Positions 11,241 through 24,337 of a stretch of DNA of 64,000 nt are shown one piece after another (position 1 is the stretch's first letter; each line of letters starts with the position of its first letter). Where the stretch lies: positions 143,595,618-143,659,617 of the forward strand of contig OY740765.1 in NCBI GenBank assembly GCA_963513935.1, written 5' to 3'. Made by a program: the position numbers and the translations under genes. The stretch comes from Aphrophora alni. Its lineage: Eukaryota > Arthropoda > Insecta > Hemiptera > Aphrophoridae. The notes under the pieces were generated by a model that saw nothing but the letters and a program-made list of their open reading frames with translations, searched no databases and was not told where the DNA came from.

Positions 11241-14200
11241 AGACGCCAAATTTAGAGTAAATATATTTAAAACCGTCCAAAAACATATTTTTCTAAATGG
11301 GTTATAGATACAAGCCAAGAGGTTGTATAGGCTTTAATTTTATTTTAAATTTCTGTTTTTTTTTTTAAATTCTATATAACCGAAACTTTTTGTCTTAAAA
11401 AAAAGTTTTATAGTTTATGTTCAAATATCTTGACTCAAATGTTAGCATGTTAATCTTCAAAACCAAAATATTTTCTTGAATTTATATTCAAATCCATCAA
11501 TAATTTCTACACGTATAGCTAATTATTTAATAAACATAAAATTTACTGTTCGTATTTAAAAACTAAAAAAGGTAACATTTTGTAGCTTTATGTTGTTACT
11601 TCAAAATCTGTAGCTAAAAAAAATGTTCGTATGAAAGGAATTTGCAATAAATTTAACCCACCCCCACAGACCTAAAGTGTTTTATGTCCTATTTAACTCG
11701 ACTAATGTGATAGTGCGCCCTTTTAAGTGTACAAGAATAAATGCTCATCTTTATATTAACTTGGCGAGATATATTGTAATAGTCTAGGCAGTAGCCCAAA
11801 TATCAGTGGATCTATCAGTGTTGTATCAGTGGATGCATTAAAAAAAAAACTGTTTGTAACTATCCATTAGTGGTATTTGTTTAAATATCTGTGTTTCAAA
11901 CGTTCACACGTCTGTTGATAATTTTAAATTCTGAGAAATTTAATTACATTTTAATAAAAAAAGAAAATAATTTGATCAGATGAAACATTACAAAAAGAGT
12001 TCAAGCGTCAGAAGCATTATAAAATACTTCAGTTTAATTTACATTGATGGAATAGTGTGAGGTGGGGGGGAGGGGGCAAATACTGCAGAGTCATTAAGAT
12101 TGTAGAAGGATTCAGATATTATTTTAATTCTGTATACTTTGTTTTTGAATTTATTTGTATTTCTTTTGTTCACATATGTTTGAGTGTATTTTGTGTCATT
12201 GAACTATTTAACAAATGTTAGCCAACCTGATTGGCTAGTTTGAAGTAACCAAACTAGGTTGTAACTGAAATGTTATGTTATACTGGGGTCTGAGGCGTCA
12301 CTCCTGTCACCACGACCTAGAGTGCCAAACCTATGCTCTTTACAAAGCTTACAATCCTTCTGATGGGAAAAGTTCTAGCAGTATTTACCTGGATACAACC
12401 GTTATTTAAATGGAGTGACCCCAGTCACATAGCCAGTGTTCACTGTTCAGCCGTTCTCGTCTCTACAGAAACGGTATAAATCAGGCTTATCTATCTTATG
12501 AAAATGGTAGTTTAAGGGGCAGCGACCAGAAATTAAGCCCATTATAAGTTTTAACTTTGACTCTTATCACTTCAAAATCAATACATTTTTTTAAACATGA
12601 ATTATAAATATGTCTATGAACTTGTATTGTATTTGATAATTAAAATAACTCTTCATCCGTCTGTTGGGTGGTATGTGTATGTGTGTGTACTGTCTGACGA
12701 TCACAAGAATGATCGCAACGTACTAGGAGTGAAGAAAGAACTGCGCATGCGCTGATCGCATTTAGACTACTAGACTACTAGGGTTGTAAAGTCACTTTAA
12801 CAACTACCGTACTAATCGGTTAGAAAATATCAGGTTGGGATTTTAGTGTAGATAGTTATTAATTAATTTTCCTTGGAAGCGGTACAGTCTTCGTAAAGTT
12901 TTGAAGGAAATGTGTTTCAGGTGGAAAAACTTCGGAGTATTTATCGGTCAAACCATTGAGTCAATGTTATTAATTAGAGTAGTAGTAAGAAGTTCTTATC
13001 AACTAAAATATTTGCTAATCCTCTGCATTCCTTGCACGTTTATTCTTACCGCATTAGTACTGTGTGTCTATTGAATCATAGATACCTCCCGCATACGTTC
13101 GAGGACTTAACATTCCTACAGTATTGCGTGAATATTTCCCACAGGATTTTAAATTAAGTTTTGTATTATTATATATTATGATTTTGTTAACTTTTATTTT
13201 ATTGTGTAAGAAGTAGTGTTTAATTCCTTATGTGGTAGTTTCTTCGTGTTTATTATCAAAGCTTTTGATTGTACATTTCTGTAAATCTGTTAAAAAGTAA
13301 ATCTTTTGAACTTTGAACTTTTTTAAAAGCGATTACGATCGGTTTTTGTGAAGTATTACAACCGAAATCAATGAGTCAAACAGAAGAAAAAAGACAAAAG
13401 AGTTCGTGCGTAATTTAGAAGGGGAAAAAAAGAAAAAGAAACGTAACGGCAGTCTCTTTTCGGTATATTTCGATTTTAAAATCACTAAAGAAAAGTCTTT
13501 TCTTTTACAAAAACATTTGGTACATTGGTTTTGGTAATCATTATTTTTTACCAAAATTTAACCTTAATTACTTGAGTTAATTTTGAAATATTACGGTAGT
13601 ACCCACATTTTCACTATAACTGGTATCTCAAAACCGAGCAATAGATTTGGAGAAAATCGAATTTAAATTTTTTGCCTACAGCAGCTACACTGGAATTTTT
13701 AGTTATGAAAAAATGGAAAATCGAAGTGTATCCACTCGTTTGCACATGTGTGAGCCTGTAGAATCACCGAATCTCAAAACAAAATTGAACCTCAGCGAGT
13801 TTTTTACGCCTATGTTAACTATAGTTCAAACCAACTATTTTAAAGAACATTTTCTATAGATAAATTACCTACCATTTTTACGAATTGTGTTTAAAATTAC
13901 AATTAATCGAAGACTCGTTCTTAAGGTTGATTTAAACTTTATATAACTAAATGTATATCAATATATAGTCTATAAATCTTTTCTACACCTCGATTTTAAG
14001 TGGAAATAGCACATAATTTAAATTGCGAATTTGTGCGAACAGCTGTGTAAACAAGTATTTTAGTTTATGGAAATAATTCTAACTAGCACTACGACTGTTT
14101 GTGTAACGGTTGCTATGACTACTAGTCAGTAAATACAAAGGTTGAGATGGGACATTTTATTAGAAAAAAGGGGAAAACTGCCTTACAATTTCAATTTTTG

Positions 14201-14564
14201 TTTTACTGATACGAAAAGTTTTTGTTTTCCTAAAGACGTTTTTGTGTCCAATTGGAATGGAGATATTTATTTTTAAAGGCTCTATTCTGGAGAAAAAAAG
14301 TTTAAAATCCAATAGTACCAACTGTAGAAAATATTGAAGATATGATGTAGCATTCACTCAAATTCTAAATGAACCAACAAGACAACAGTAAATAGAACTA
14401 AACATCAAGCATCGGTCACTCCAACGAATTTTTCAATTTAATTTAAGTGTGTTTCTGTATGTCTTGTGATTTATTTCATAGCCTATTTGTTGAAATTATA
14501 TTTTGTTAATTTACAACGTACAATTATAAAGATTAACTTATTAATTTAATAGCCTGTAAGTACA

Positions 14565-14720
14565 TTCACCCTCAGGGACTGACTATAGTGAGTATGGGCG
14601 TGGCAACCTCTAGCTGGATCTACATCCTTCTTAATGTACCTTTGGGTTAGGTTCCTCTATCGGGTATCTTTTGTTATCTTTAAACCCTCGCTTTATTAGA
14701 GTATTTGAGGGTTTTCGGCT
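14565..14720 (-). repeat. Dispersed repeat family 1 (SINE-like), copy C
   Basis: On the minus strand this reads ...CAAATACTCTAATAAAGCGA..., GATAACAAAAGATACCCGAT, AACCTAACCCAAAGGTAC, GATGTAGATCCAGCTAGAGG, CACGCCCATACTCACTATAG. These are the landmarks of copies A and B in the same order. No coding content. Confidence 0.55.
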
Positions 14721-16027
14721 TTGAAAATAGAATAAAAAAATATTTATTTGCATTCATTATTCGTAACCAAGATTCCTGAGAATTAACAATTTATATGATC
14801 TATAAAAACCAAAAGAACAAGCCTGTGTCCATGATCTAACTACCCTCAACTCTTTTCTTGCTCATCACCCTGCTGTAGGCTACATTCAGTCCTTACGATT
14901 TGTCAAGTTTGGTGGACGGCAAAAAACTTTTATTCATTATCTAATCTGTTCTTTAAGCTTATAATAATTATAATCTAATTTATGGTAAACTTAAGTACAT
15001 AGGAATATAATAAATTTATCGATAATTTAAGTAAATTTTGAAATTTCCTGTTGTTACTTGTGCCAATATACTCGTGAAAAGCGTAAATTAGTGTGTGAAA
15101 TTAGTCCAATGTGTTTATTTATTATTTGCAAATTATTTCTGAACCGCACTTGTTTTACTTCTAATTGGTCACGTGATTTTGGGTCAATAAAGGTAATTTT
15201 GTAATATTAAATTTTTTGTTGTAATCATGAACCAGTATTTTTGGAAAACAAATATTACTTTCTTTAACATGTTATATTTTTTTAGAAAAATTATTTAAAA
15301 TTCTTTGAACTGATTTTTAGTTTTATGGTAGTTATTTTGGATTTTCAGTTCTTGATGGCAAAGAAAATTATTTTGTGTGGTGTCCTAACCTAAGTGGAGA
15401 CGCAGAGTGGAGACGCTTTTTTTATAATTCATGAAAAATAGCCTCAGATGCCCTGCAATGAGCTTGGGCGTGTTTTAACCCGACGGGTCTACGCCATTTT
15501 AACAAGTTTTTTTGAACTTGCTTTCTTGTCTGTCTGTTTATCTGTTCGGTACAATTTTGGAATCGATTTTAAACTAAACTTCCCGCTAAGCTAGAGACTT
15601 GAATCTTTATACATAGCTCAGACCTGGATGACAATGCAATATGAACTCACTTTCTTGTCTGTCCGTCAATCTCTGCTATAGTAAGAAAGCAGTTTACATT
15701 GACCGGTGTAGCGGCACCACTTGGTGGAACAACAGTGCTCTCATTATTTAATTACCGATTGAGTTGGGTGGAGAAGGAAATGATAGGAAATTTGAGACCA
15801 CTCACTGGTAATTATTTAAGGTCTTGCAAAATCAATGGAAGGTCATCTAATTCATGTTCATCGATGAGATGTATATGGTTCCATACGAAATGTGTTGCAT
15901 GATCGACTCTAGTTCGGACATCTGAAAAAAAGAAGGAAAATTAATCATTGAGTGGCATCAACATTATGGTTTTTGCAGATTTGTTAATCTCATCAAGATG
16001 TTTAAAATCAAATCAATTGCAAAATTA
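14721..16027. other. Non-coding, with one weak exon candidate on the minus strand
   Basis: Mostly anonymous AT-rich DNA. 15520-15670 contains two TTTCTTGTCTGTC blocks of the type common in insect repeats. A possible terminal exon on the minus strand (15812-15921) is described in the findings. Confidence 0.4.
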
Positions 16028-16097
<70 letters not shown>

Positions 16098-16101
16098 CAC
16101 A
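16028..16101. repeat. (CA)n microsatellite with (TA) interruption
   Basis: CA units to about 16082, then a TA block and a few further CA units. Confidence 0.95.
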
Positions 16102-18155
16102 CATTCCGAAATCTATCAAGGTGATAAATTAAAATAAACCAAAGCAATTACTAGCATTAAACTGATTGTAATATATCATTTGTTATTAAAAACAAAAAAT
16201 CATGCATTTATTCCTTTGTATCCCAATTCTTCAACTCAACTTGGCTTTGTCCATTCTTATGTTAACCAGTCATTCTTTGAACTAAAAAATAACGATGACA
16301 TATATGTTTACAAAAACATATATAGCCGGAATATCGATTTAATTGTATGTACTCACGATTATATGTACGCAAAAAATGTACTCATTGAAGCATTAGATTC
16401 TTCCCAATATCACAACTCATCATCACAATACATATGGCTAAACTACGACTCAAAAAGTGGTAAAAAAAAATCCTCTTATTAAAGTCATGTTAGTAAATTT
16501 GTTCTTATTTTCATAGTTTGGGCTATGTTGTTATTGACAGTCATTCTTGAACTGATAATCTGGATATCGTAATATTTTCCGCTAATTTGGTAGAACAATA
16601 CATTATTCATTTTATTTATTTCATTACCCTACCTTATAGTAACATATACTATTATTGTCATTGAATGGTAACACATTTTAATACTAACAAACAATTATCA
16701 TTATCATTGTCCAGTATCAGAGATTATTTTATAATTATATGTTTATATTTTCCTAACTTTTGTTAAAATCTAACTACTATAGCCTACTAATAACTATTTT
16801 TTTACTTAAACATTAAAAACAAGATGTCAAATTTTACATACAGTGTTGTCTTTGTAAATCCTTTTGTGTGTATAGTTAGTTAATAATTAATTGTATAGTT
16901 TTTTTTTTACCTTGATCTACAAGATAATAGTATATTTCATCATTAGGACCAAAGAGAAACTTTTCTATACAAGCTCAAGTAACGGCCGAGGAGAAGCTGC
17001 AAACATTAAAAAAATACGATTTCCCAAAAACTAAAATGTTATAACCTATTTACCTTCATCGATGGTAACAGCTGTTTTAACGGTTATTTACAATCGAGAC
17101 TATCAGTTGTTTTTATAGATGCTTTATAATTGTTAATTAATTCGAATAAACGAAGTTACAGCTGGTGACCTCGACCTCAGCTGATGCTTTTAGGTCCTAG
17201 TACTAAAAAGAACAACTTTAACATTTCAATACATGTATTTTTAAAAAAGGAGTTTTTGAAGCAGTATGACGAAAAAATATTTAATAATAATGGATTTAAA
17301 AATCCCACATATATCGTATCCTCTCCAAGGTACAAAAACAAAATCCACTTTATCATTTAGTTTAATTAATTATTAAGCTTTTAATTTTATTGATAACAGT
17401 AAAATGTTTCCCAATTACCGTCTTTGTACATTGAAGTTTGCTAGTGAGTTAGATATATAGACCTTAATAATTAATGTACACTTTTATAAGATGGTGACGC
17501 TTTAAAACAACCTTCTGAATGTACAGAAACTTGAGTAATATAATATATTTTTACAGAAGTGTATCTTCATAAACACGGAGAAATTATATGCACGGCGATA
17601 AATGCATTTTTCTACAAATAACTGAGGTAAATTGTACATAGATTATATTTAATACTAGAATATATGAAACTATATTATAATTAATTAAAATAATTCAAAT
17701 AATGTTTGCATGCGTGTGTTTAAAAATATTTATTACATTCCCCCCCCCCCTTTTTTTGACTGTAGATGTCATGAATTGTATCAGATACAGGCCAATTAAG
17801 AATACATTTGTTTATTAGGTAGATATATTCTGTCATGGACCATTTTGTAATAGGCTGTACTACAGACTTATTCAGATGTAAAAAATCTCTACCCACAAAT
17901 GGATTTTCATCTATAACTTAACCTTATATTGCACCCTTTTTTATCAAGTCAATTTTTTTTCTGTTGTCAAACAAGAATCTCTCCTTCTTTATTTTTATCA
18001 AAATTACAGTTTTTTTCAATCTTTTAGTAACTATGAATACGTTTTATCAAAAAAGTTGTTTTATAACGTCCAAAATAGTACATGCATTCTGAAATATTAA
18101 TTGAAATTGATATTTATTAATTTTTTATCTGAATCAATAATATTATTTTTCGATA
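16102..18155. other. Non-coding, no gene supported
   Basis: The 100-codon plus-strand frame at 16180-16482 has no recognisable domain and strong AT bias; I do not call it. A poly-C/poly-T tract is at 17741-17757. The block ends at the target duplication of the hAT element. Confidence 0.5.
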
Positions 18156-18179
18156 CTCTAGAACAGGGGTCTCCAAACT
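18156..18179. repeat. hAT left target duplication and terminal inverted repeat
   Basis: CTCTAGAA (18156-18163) is the 8-bp target duplication, repeated exactly at 20809-20816. It fits the hAT preference nTnnnnAn. The terminal repeat CAGGGGTCTCCAAACT occupies 18164-18179 and matches the other end 16 of 16. Confidence 0.97.
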
Positions 18180-20808
18180 TTTTGACGTAAGGGCCATATA
18201 ACAATTAAAAGGAGCTATGGCGGGCCGGGGGGTGTGGGGTCTGGAAGGGGGGTCTGGTATAATTTTGAAATTATACGCTTTAAAACAGCGTTTTTAAGCC
18301 TTTTTTGATATATATTTACACAAAAATCTACACTACATGTAAAATTTTTAAGCTTTAAATGTTTACAAGTTTAATTTTAATAAAGGTTTTTTTACTCTCG
18401 TATATATATATATTTTTTAGTTTAACCAAAAAATCTCTAGTTAACAATTAAAAACAGGAAACTGAAAAACAAAAGCAACTTGGAAGGAAAATACTTATTT
18501 ATTAAAATTTCAACTAGGCCTATTATTACAGCATTTTTTTAGAAAACAAAAACATGTTTTAGTGTGATGTGTGAAGTTGTTTTTTGTTTACAATACTTGT
18601 CCATTTTGGATCAAAACTTGAAGTTCCTATCATGAGCAAGGACTTCAAGTGCTCTTCTGATAACATTGACCTGTACTTAGATTTCACATAGGTCATCTTT
18701 GAAAAGGTTTGTTCGCAAATGTAAGTTGATCCAAATATTGATAGGATTTCTCTTGAAAACTTCTTAATTTCTTTGAATTCGCCACTTAACGACCTAAAAT
18801 TAAAACCAACATTAAATTTCTTTCCTGAATCCTGAAAACAGTTTAAACAAAGTTAAACTTAAAACTTGACATAACATAATTTCATACCTGTAAAAAGGAA
18901 GAAGATTTCCATTTTTGTAGCACTCAGAGAAGTATTCTTTTAGGTTTTCATTCGACATTAGATCAATCAATTCAAGCTGGAGCTCTGCAGGCGCATCTTC
19001 AACTTCACATTTAAATGGATTTTGAAACACCTTGATCTTTTCTGATGTAACTGCTTCATCAAAGTCTGCAAAGCGAGACTCAAATTCCTCTCGTAGTTTT
19101 GCAATAACTTGTGCAGCGTATTGAGATGGAAACTGCTCACTTGTTTCATTAGAAAAGTTTTTGCAAGTCTCAAAATGGTCCAAAACATTTTTTCCTACTT
19201 GCTTTTCAAAAAGCGCTAGTTTTGATCTGAAGGCTTTCACTTGTTGAAACAAGTCGTAAACAAAGGAACTCTTGCCTTGAAGTTTCAAATTTAATATATT
19301 AAGATGAGTGGTGATATCAACAAGAAATGCGAGCTTCCATAGCCACGGATCACTTGAAATCTCTTCCACTGGCTTTCCCTGCTCAGTCATGAAAATGTCA
19401 ATTACTTGACGTAGCTCAAAAAATCTCATAAGCAACTTCCCTCTGCTGAGCCAACGTACCTCACAATGGTATGGTATGTCTGGATACTGGCTTTCTATTT
19501 CTGCCAAGAAGTTCTTAAACTGTCGGTGTTTGAGGGAATGTGATCTGATGTAGTTCACAGTTTTTACCACTACTTTCATTACTTCCGACACATCAAGGGC
19601 TTTTCCACACAGTGCTTGTTGGTGAACAATACAATGTAAAACCATAGGTTTTACCCCACCTGCACTTTTTACAGCATTGCACACATGTCCTACTAACCCT
19701 GTTTTATTGCCACACATATTTTTTCCGCCATCTGTGGTCACACCTTTCAGTTTTTTTAAATCCAGTTTTAGTTTTGAAATACTCCCACTTACTTTGGCAA
19801 AAATGTTTTCTCCAGTAACGTTACTTTCCATTGAATAAACATCTGCTAGTTCCTCGGTTATCTCGAACTCCTCGTTAATACCTCTAATAAAAAAAAGCAC
19901 TTGAGCCGAATCGGATACATCCGTAGACTCATCCAGAGCTATTGAGAAGTAGTCAAATTTTTTACATGCATCCTCAAACTGCGTAGTAATGTCGGCGGCA
20001 ATATCTTCAGTTCGGCGAGCTACAGTGTTCGCAGATAGACTGATGGTAATAAACGCGGATTGCTTATCCGGACACAGCTCTTCAACTGCCTTTTGAATAC
20101 ACGTTTTTACTAGATCTCCGTCAGTAAAAGGCTTACCAGCCTTGGCCAGGATGTGACAAATTTTAAAACTTGCCCTTACAGCAGCTTCATTTTGGTGTGT
20201 GTGTCTAGTAAAAACTTCTCTCTGAGATTTAATGGATTTCTCTAAAAACAAAATTTTGTCCGAGCGAGTCTGACCTTTTAACTCAGCATACTTACTTGAT
20301 AAATGCTTGGTTTGATAATGCCTCCGAATATTGTACTCTTTCAATACTGCAATTTTTTCATTGCAAATGAAGCATAAAGCAGCATTACTGTGCTCGATCA
20401 CAAAATAATCATTACGCCACTTGTCATTAAAAACACGACACTCGCTGTCAACTTTCCTTTTCTTTGAGAGGGTTGAAAGAGACATAATTATCAAGTAACG
20501 TAACCGGATCAAAGAACAATTTAACTCACTAACAAAGTGCCACTTCACCAATAATTGCTGTACAGCAAACTATTCACTGAATGAAAAGAAACTGGAAATA
20601 CGCACTGCACTGCACTGGCGCGGTGTGGGAGAGAGGAGTGGGAGGTTGGCTTTGGGCGAGTCCATCTCGCCGACGGAGGGGTAGAACCTTCGCTAGATCG
20701 TGAAGTCAACTTCATTTTTCGATTCTCAGAATTTTTTTATTTTTCTTTTATTGGGATCTCTGCGGGCCGGACCAAATTGTTTCGCGGGCCGTAGTTTGGA
20801 GACCCCTG
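18164..20808 (-). mobile_element. Complete hAT DNA transposon, 2,645 bp
   Basis: The element has identical 16-bp terminal inverted repeats starting CAGGGG, an exact 8-bp target duplication and one intact transposase gene filling most of its length on the minus strand. GC-rich subterminal boxes (GCGGGCC repeats at 20763-20790 and GGCGGGCCGGGG near 18220) are probably transposase-binding sites. Perfect ends plus an open gene argue for recent transposition; whether it is active cannot be read from sequence. The tips and the transposase type are those of the vertebrate-and-insect hAT lineage related to domesticated GTF2IRD2/ZBED5-like genes. A decayed relative lies at 1-592. Confidence 0.95.
18559..20485 (-). 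CDS. hAT transposase, two exons, apparently intact
   Basis: Exon 1 runs 20485-18888, then a 94-bp intron (18887-18794; donor CAG/GTATG, acceptor TTTTAG/G), then exon 2 at 18793-18559 ending in TAA. The joined frame gives 610 residues. I chose the Met of MSLSTLSKKRKVD, which begins with a basic nuclear-signal-like stretch; an in-frame Met 22 codons earlier is less like the family. An N-terminal BED-type zinc finger uses C38, C41, H56 and H61. The catalytic core shows D185 (in ALDESTD), D252 (in TTDGGKNMCG) and the LHCIVHQ box (284-290). Exon 2 supplies the dimerisation region FGSTYICEQTFSKM with the third acidic residue E560. Unspliced, the frame runs into the intron and ends at 18812 without this region, so splicing decides function. 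The protein cuts and joins its own element ends in the nucleus. Confidence 0.92.
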
Positions 20809-20816
20809 CTCTAGAA
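20793..20816. repeat. hAT right terminal inverted repeat and target duplication
   Basis: AGTTTGGAGACCCCTG (20793-20808) is the exact complement of the left tip. CTCTAGAA follows at 20809-20816. Confidence 0.97.
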
Positions 20817-22179
20817 CATAATCCTTAAGATTAGTTTTGTACTGCTTACATACGAGTTAACATGTCCCATAAGAACAACAGAAAAAATAAAAATACAATC
20901 TTATAAAAATTTGTCCCTACAATTGCGATTAACATTTGCTCAATGCTTTCAATGACGCAAATCAAACAAAAAGTACTATAATTTTGAATTATTATTTTTT
21001 CCAAAAAACGCTGGTTAGGACTTTAACAGTAAAAAAAAAAAAAACAGCCAGTTAAAAAATATGTAATTTCTGAAAATTGGCATTGCTAATTTAAGTGGAA
21101 AGAGTATATTAATGACCAAAACTAATGTCCAAACTCTCAATAACAAAATAAATTTTTTTAAATACAGAATCAGAGGTAATTAGACAAAGTGAATGTTCAC
21201 TGTGAACTCCGTTATTTAAACTCGATTTCTGCTTAGAAAAAGTAAATAGCATAAGAAAATCAAGCTTAGGCTCTTTTTAAATATATTAATTTGTAAACAA
21301 TTTGGTGAAATAGTGAAAATAAACCAAAATTATGATTAATATGCTGGATATTATATAAATTAATTAATATATTAATTATATAATAAATTTTCAAAACGGA
21401 AGTGATCTAACTATCAGAAGAGTTATTGACCCCTAGATAATTAAAAAATTCCAAGTGGCCCAACATTTCAAATTAAGCGTACAAATATAAAATCCGGAAA
21501 CAATCCTGAATCCTATCATTATGTTCGGTAACACGCTACGCTAGGTAGTGTTATCGATATCACTGCCTCATCCGTGCCTATTTAATAAGCAATAAATCTC
21601 CCTTCTTGTAATATTAAAAACGGCTCCCACTAAAATATTTCATGTGTCTGTCCGTCTCACATCAGTCGTAAATCACAGCTTGTACAAACTTGAAGATTAT
21701 CTCTTGAACAAGTTTCAATTTCCAATCTTTTTAGACACGAATTTAATTAACCAAACAGTAGAACAATAGACTGGAGTCTAGCGGCAGTAAAACCTCTGAT
21801 CAGTGTTATCCAAGTCTAATTAGGTTGGAGAACAAATATATACTTAATATTTCGACAGAAATTTACGGTAGTAATCTACACAGAATACTATTTAGACTTC
21901 TTTTTACTAGGATGTATTTCCTAAATAACGGCAAAATATATCATTAATATGTTTTAAACCTTTTACTCTATTATCAAAATCCCAAGGTGGAATACAGTTG
22001 ACCTTTATTAACTCTCGATAAATATATAATAATAATAATAGTGTAATTTTATTTTGTTGGAAAAAAACATAAACATGTAGAAGATTATTCAAAAAGAAGT
22101 GTACAATTTTAGTAGGCTGGAAAATTAACAGAATAACAGGATTTACACAGCTGTAAAGAGCACATTTTGAAATTTTGTT
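20817..22179. other. Non-coding, no gene seen
   Basis: AT-rich with no motif, up to the C-terminal scrap of the Tc1/mariner-like transposase. The 190-codon minus-strand frame starting at 22479 is a chimera: its first 65 codons lie in the LTR, the next about 32 in the older transposase and the rest in anonymous DNA. Confidence 0.55.
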
Positions 22180-22284
22180 TACCATATACAGATGTTCATT
22201 GTGGGGCTCATGTGTCATTCCATTCAGCAGACATTTAATCGAGTTCTGTTCAAACTCTGAAGAGTATCCATCAACACATCCTAC
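22180..22284 (-). pseudogene. Tc1/mariner-like transposase, C-terminal part, separated from its body by an LTR element
   Basis: On the minus strand this encodes EFEQNSIKCLLNGMTHEPHN then EHL, resembling the family C-terminal block (E-F-x-x-R-L-x-x-C...G-x-H-I-E-H-L). It ends exactly at the TSD/LTR junction at 22284. The other half ends with a KLRQRITAEV-like segment at 28423. The two join in the expected order once the LTR element and one copy of the 4-bp duplication are set aside. Already inactive before or after the split, judging by stops in the other half. Confidence 0.75.
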
Positions 22285-24313
22285 TGTAGCATTCAAAAAC
22301 ACATTCGTAAATATACATTCAACTTGCTTAGCCTTGACAGATGCTGGCACCTGGCGGCCCTCTCCAAAACCAAGCATCGCCTGACACCTGAATACAAAGT
22401 ACAATTCGCCGGTCAAGCTAGCTTCCCTAATACCCGTCCACAGTCTAGATGTGATAACAACATGGTCTACATTCTGCATTACTCCGTTAACAAAAGTTCT
22501 TTCTTTCTCAAATTTTACAAGTCTTATACTACATCATGCTAATTTACAGTTTGTGCGCTTTAGTTTAAACAATCTCGTTCTAAAATGTAAAATAAATCAT
22601 CATTTTTCTCGGTACAAGCTCACGTGAACTGCGACAGGATTAACCAGGTACTTCAACCTTACAGATTTTGTCATATTATAAATTTTGTTATTTTTTTAAA
22701 ATAATTTGTTAAATATCATGTATTCTTTAAAATATGTATTTCATGTTTTATTTAATATTCTATTTTCTTTTGAAACTAAATGATTATAAAAAATTTTCTT
22801 TTCTTAAAACATCATTTACAAAACCTTGTAAAGGCACATTTTAAGTTTTGAACAATTTTGTGAAATAAGTGCAAACTAAAGTTGAACATTGAATGATCAG
22901 CATATCTTATTGAACATGTCAAATATAAAACAATTAGAGAAATTTCTTCTAAATCAGAAAATTTCGTTTTATAGACTTTTGAAGAATCTTACAAGTCTTA
23001 TACAAGCTTTCTTTTAAACAAAACTATATATATATAAATAAATTTATAATCATCTAAGAAGCTTTTAATTACAATCTTAACGAATTTCTGTGATGCAATT
23101 AATTTACTTTAATTTTGACAAATAACCAGATATTTTCTTCAATAAAGAACATTAATGCTACAACATGTCTGATTTTGCACAGACGTTAAAAAAAACGTGT
23201 TTTTTGTTTGCCATAGCTAATATGCTGGTAGAAGAAATAGGAGAAATAGAGAAATTCTTGTCTCACATTGCGCAAACCAGCGAAACATCCTAACAAGTTT
23301 CGTCCTGTTGGCAAAACACGTTTTTTGTATAACATAACTTCAGATTTTCAAGTGCATAAAAGTGATGTCCCTTTTTACAGCTGACTTTACAGAACTTTAA
23401 CTAACTCATATTGTATATGTGCCTAAATTTACTTCCGCAAATATGTGTTCCTTAAAACTATTTTCTAGATGTAGACTTGTGTAATTATTTATAAATTATA
23501 TAACAATTTCTTGGGTGGAGCCTGCATGCAATTTTCGGTCCTAACAACCTCCAAGAGGTTAGTTTCTAAATTAAAATAATTGACGTCAATTAACAAAATT
23601 TCAAACTTCTAAATTCTTTTCTTTTTTTAAATATATAAATTTATTGGCCAATATAGTTTTTAAGAAATTTTCAAACCAATTATATTATGTAACTTTAGTT
23701 TAGTGATAAACATCTTAACTATAGATATGATCTTTTTTGAACTTAAAATATCAAGCTCGTTTATATTTTGTTAAATTCTGTAACTGTTTAAAAAGAAACT
23801 ATCATCTTATAAACTAAAAAAGGGGGGGATAAGTTTTTTGAATCTTTTGATTAATTTTTTTTAAAATTATTATACTTTTACATTAAGGGCGTATAATTCT
23901 TTTTTTTTGATTAATTATAATTCTGTGAATTATTAAGCTGTGCTCATTGTTTTTTTTTATTGTTAAATTTTTGTAACTATAAATATATATATATACTAAA
24001 AGGGGGGATAAATTTTTAGAATCTGTTGATTAATTTTTTTTTTATCTAAATTATTATATGTTACAATTAAGGGCTTATAACTTTTACAATTTATGATCTT
24101 GTTAATCATAAGTTTTTTTTTTTTACTGATGATTTGTGTCAGGATGTCTTTTGTTGTAAATGACAAAGTCTGAACCGTCGAAATTTCTTTCTGTTTTCAA
24201 TAAACTTGAGCCTTGTTAATTATTAAACTTGTCTTTGTCTTTTTTTATCTTTCTTTTCAAACATTGTTACCATTTTGGTTCCGCCTTTATTAAATTTAAG
24301 TCCCCTGGTAACA
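22285..24313 (+). repeat. 5' LTR
   Basis: 2,029 bp, TG...CA ends. It contains an AATAAA polyadenylation signal at 24199-24204, about 110 bp before the end, and is very AT-rich with G-runs (23822-23828 and 24001-24006). No long open frame belongs to it alone. Confidence 0.95.
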
Positions 24314-24319
24314 TGTTTC

Positions 24320-24337
24320 TGGTAGCAGAGCGTGGTT
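24320..24337 (+). other. Primer-binding site, initiator Met tRNA type
   Basis: TGGTAGCAGAGCGTGGTT begins 6 bases after the LTR. TGGTAGCAGAG is complementary to the 3' end of animal initiator methionine tRNA (...CTCTGCTACCA); the next bases match only partly. Confidence 0.85.

Larger units (their letters stand above)
9336..14564. other. Long stretch without a recognisable gene
   Basis: No supported coding sequence on either strand. The frames at 9795, 10340, 10732, 13333, 13647 and 14160 are AT-driven with no motif. It contains repeat fragments at 10403-10500 and 11157-11240, a poly-C run near 9888-9899 and a G-rich tract near 12062-12077. Confidence 0.5.

Noticed and set aside
13333..13859. 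Neighbouring 70-codon frames on both strands
   Set aside because: No motif, no splice signals in phase, composition like flanking DNA.
16180..16482. 100-codon plus-strand frame
   Set aside because: AT-driven composition, no domain, no splice or homology support. Frames of this length are expected by chance in 64 kb of AT-rich DNA.
21907..22479. 190-codon minus-strand frame that looks like a single gene
   Set aside because: It crosses the LTR boundary at 22285 and joins LTR sequence to an old transposase C-terminus and anonymous DNA; the first 64 codons recur in the other LTR at 26587-26396.
24121..24195. CTGATGA...CGTCGAAA phrase inside each LTR, as a hammerhead
   Set aside because: The spacing between the two boxes is about 40 bases and I could not draw a convincing stem II.
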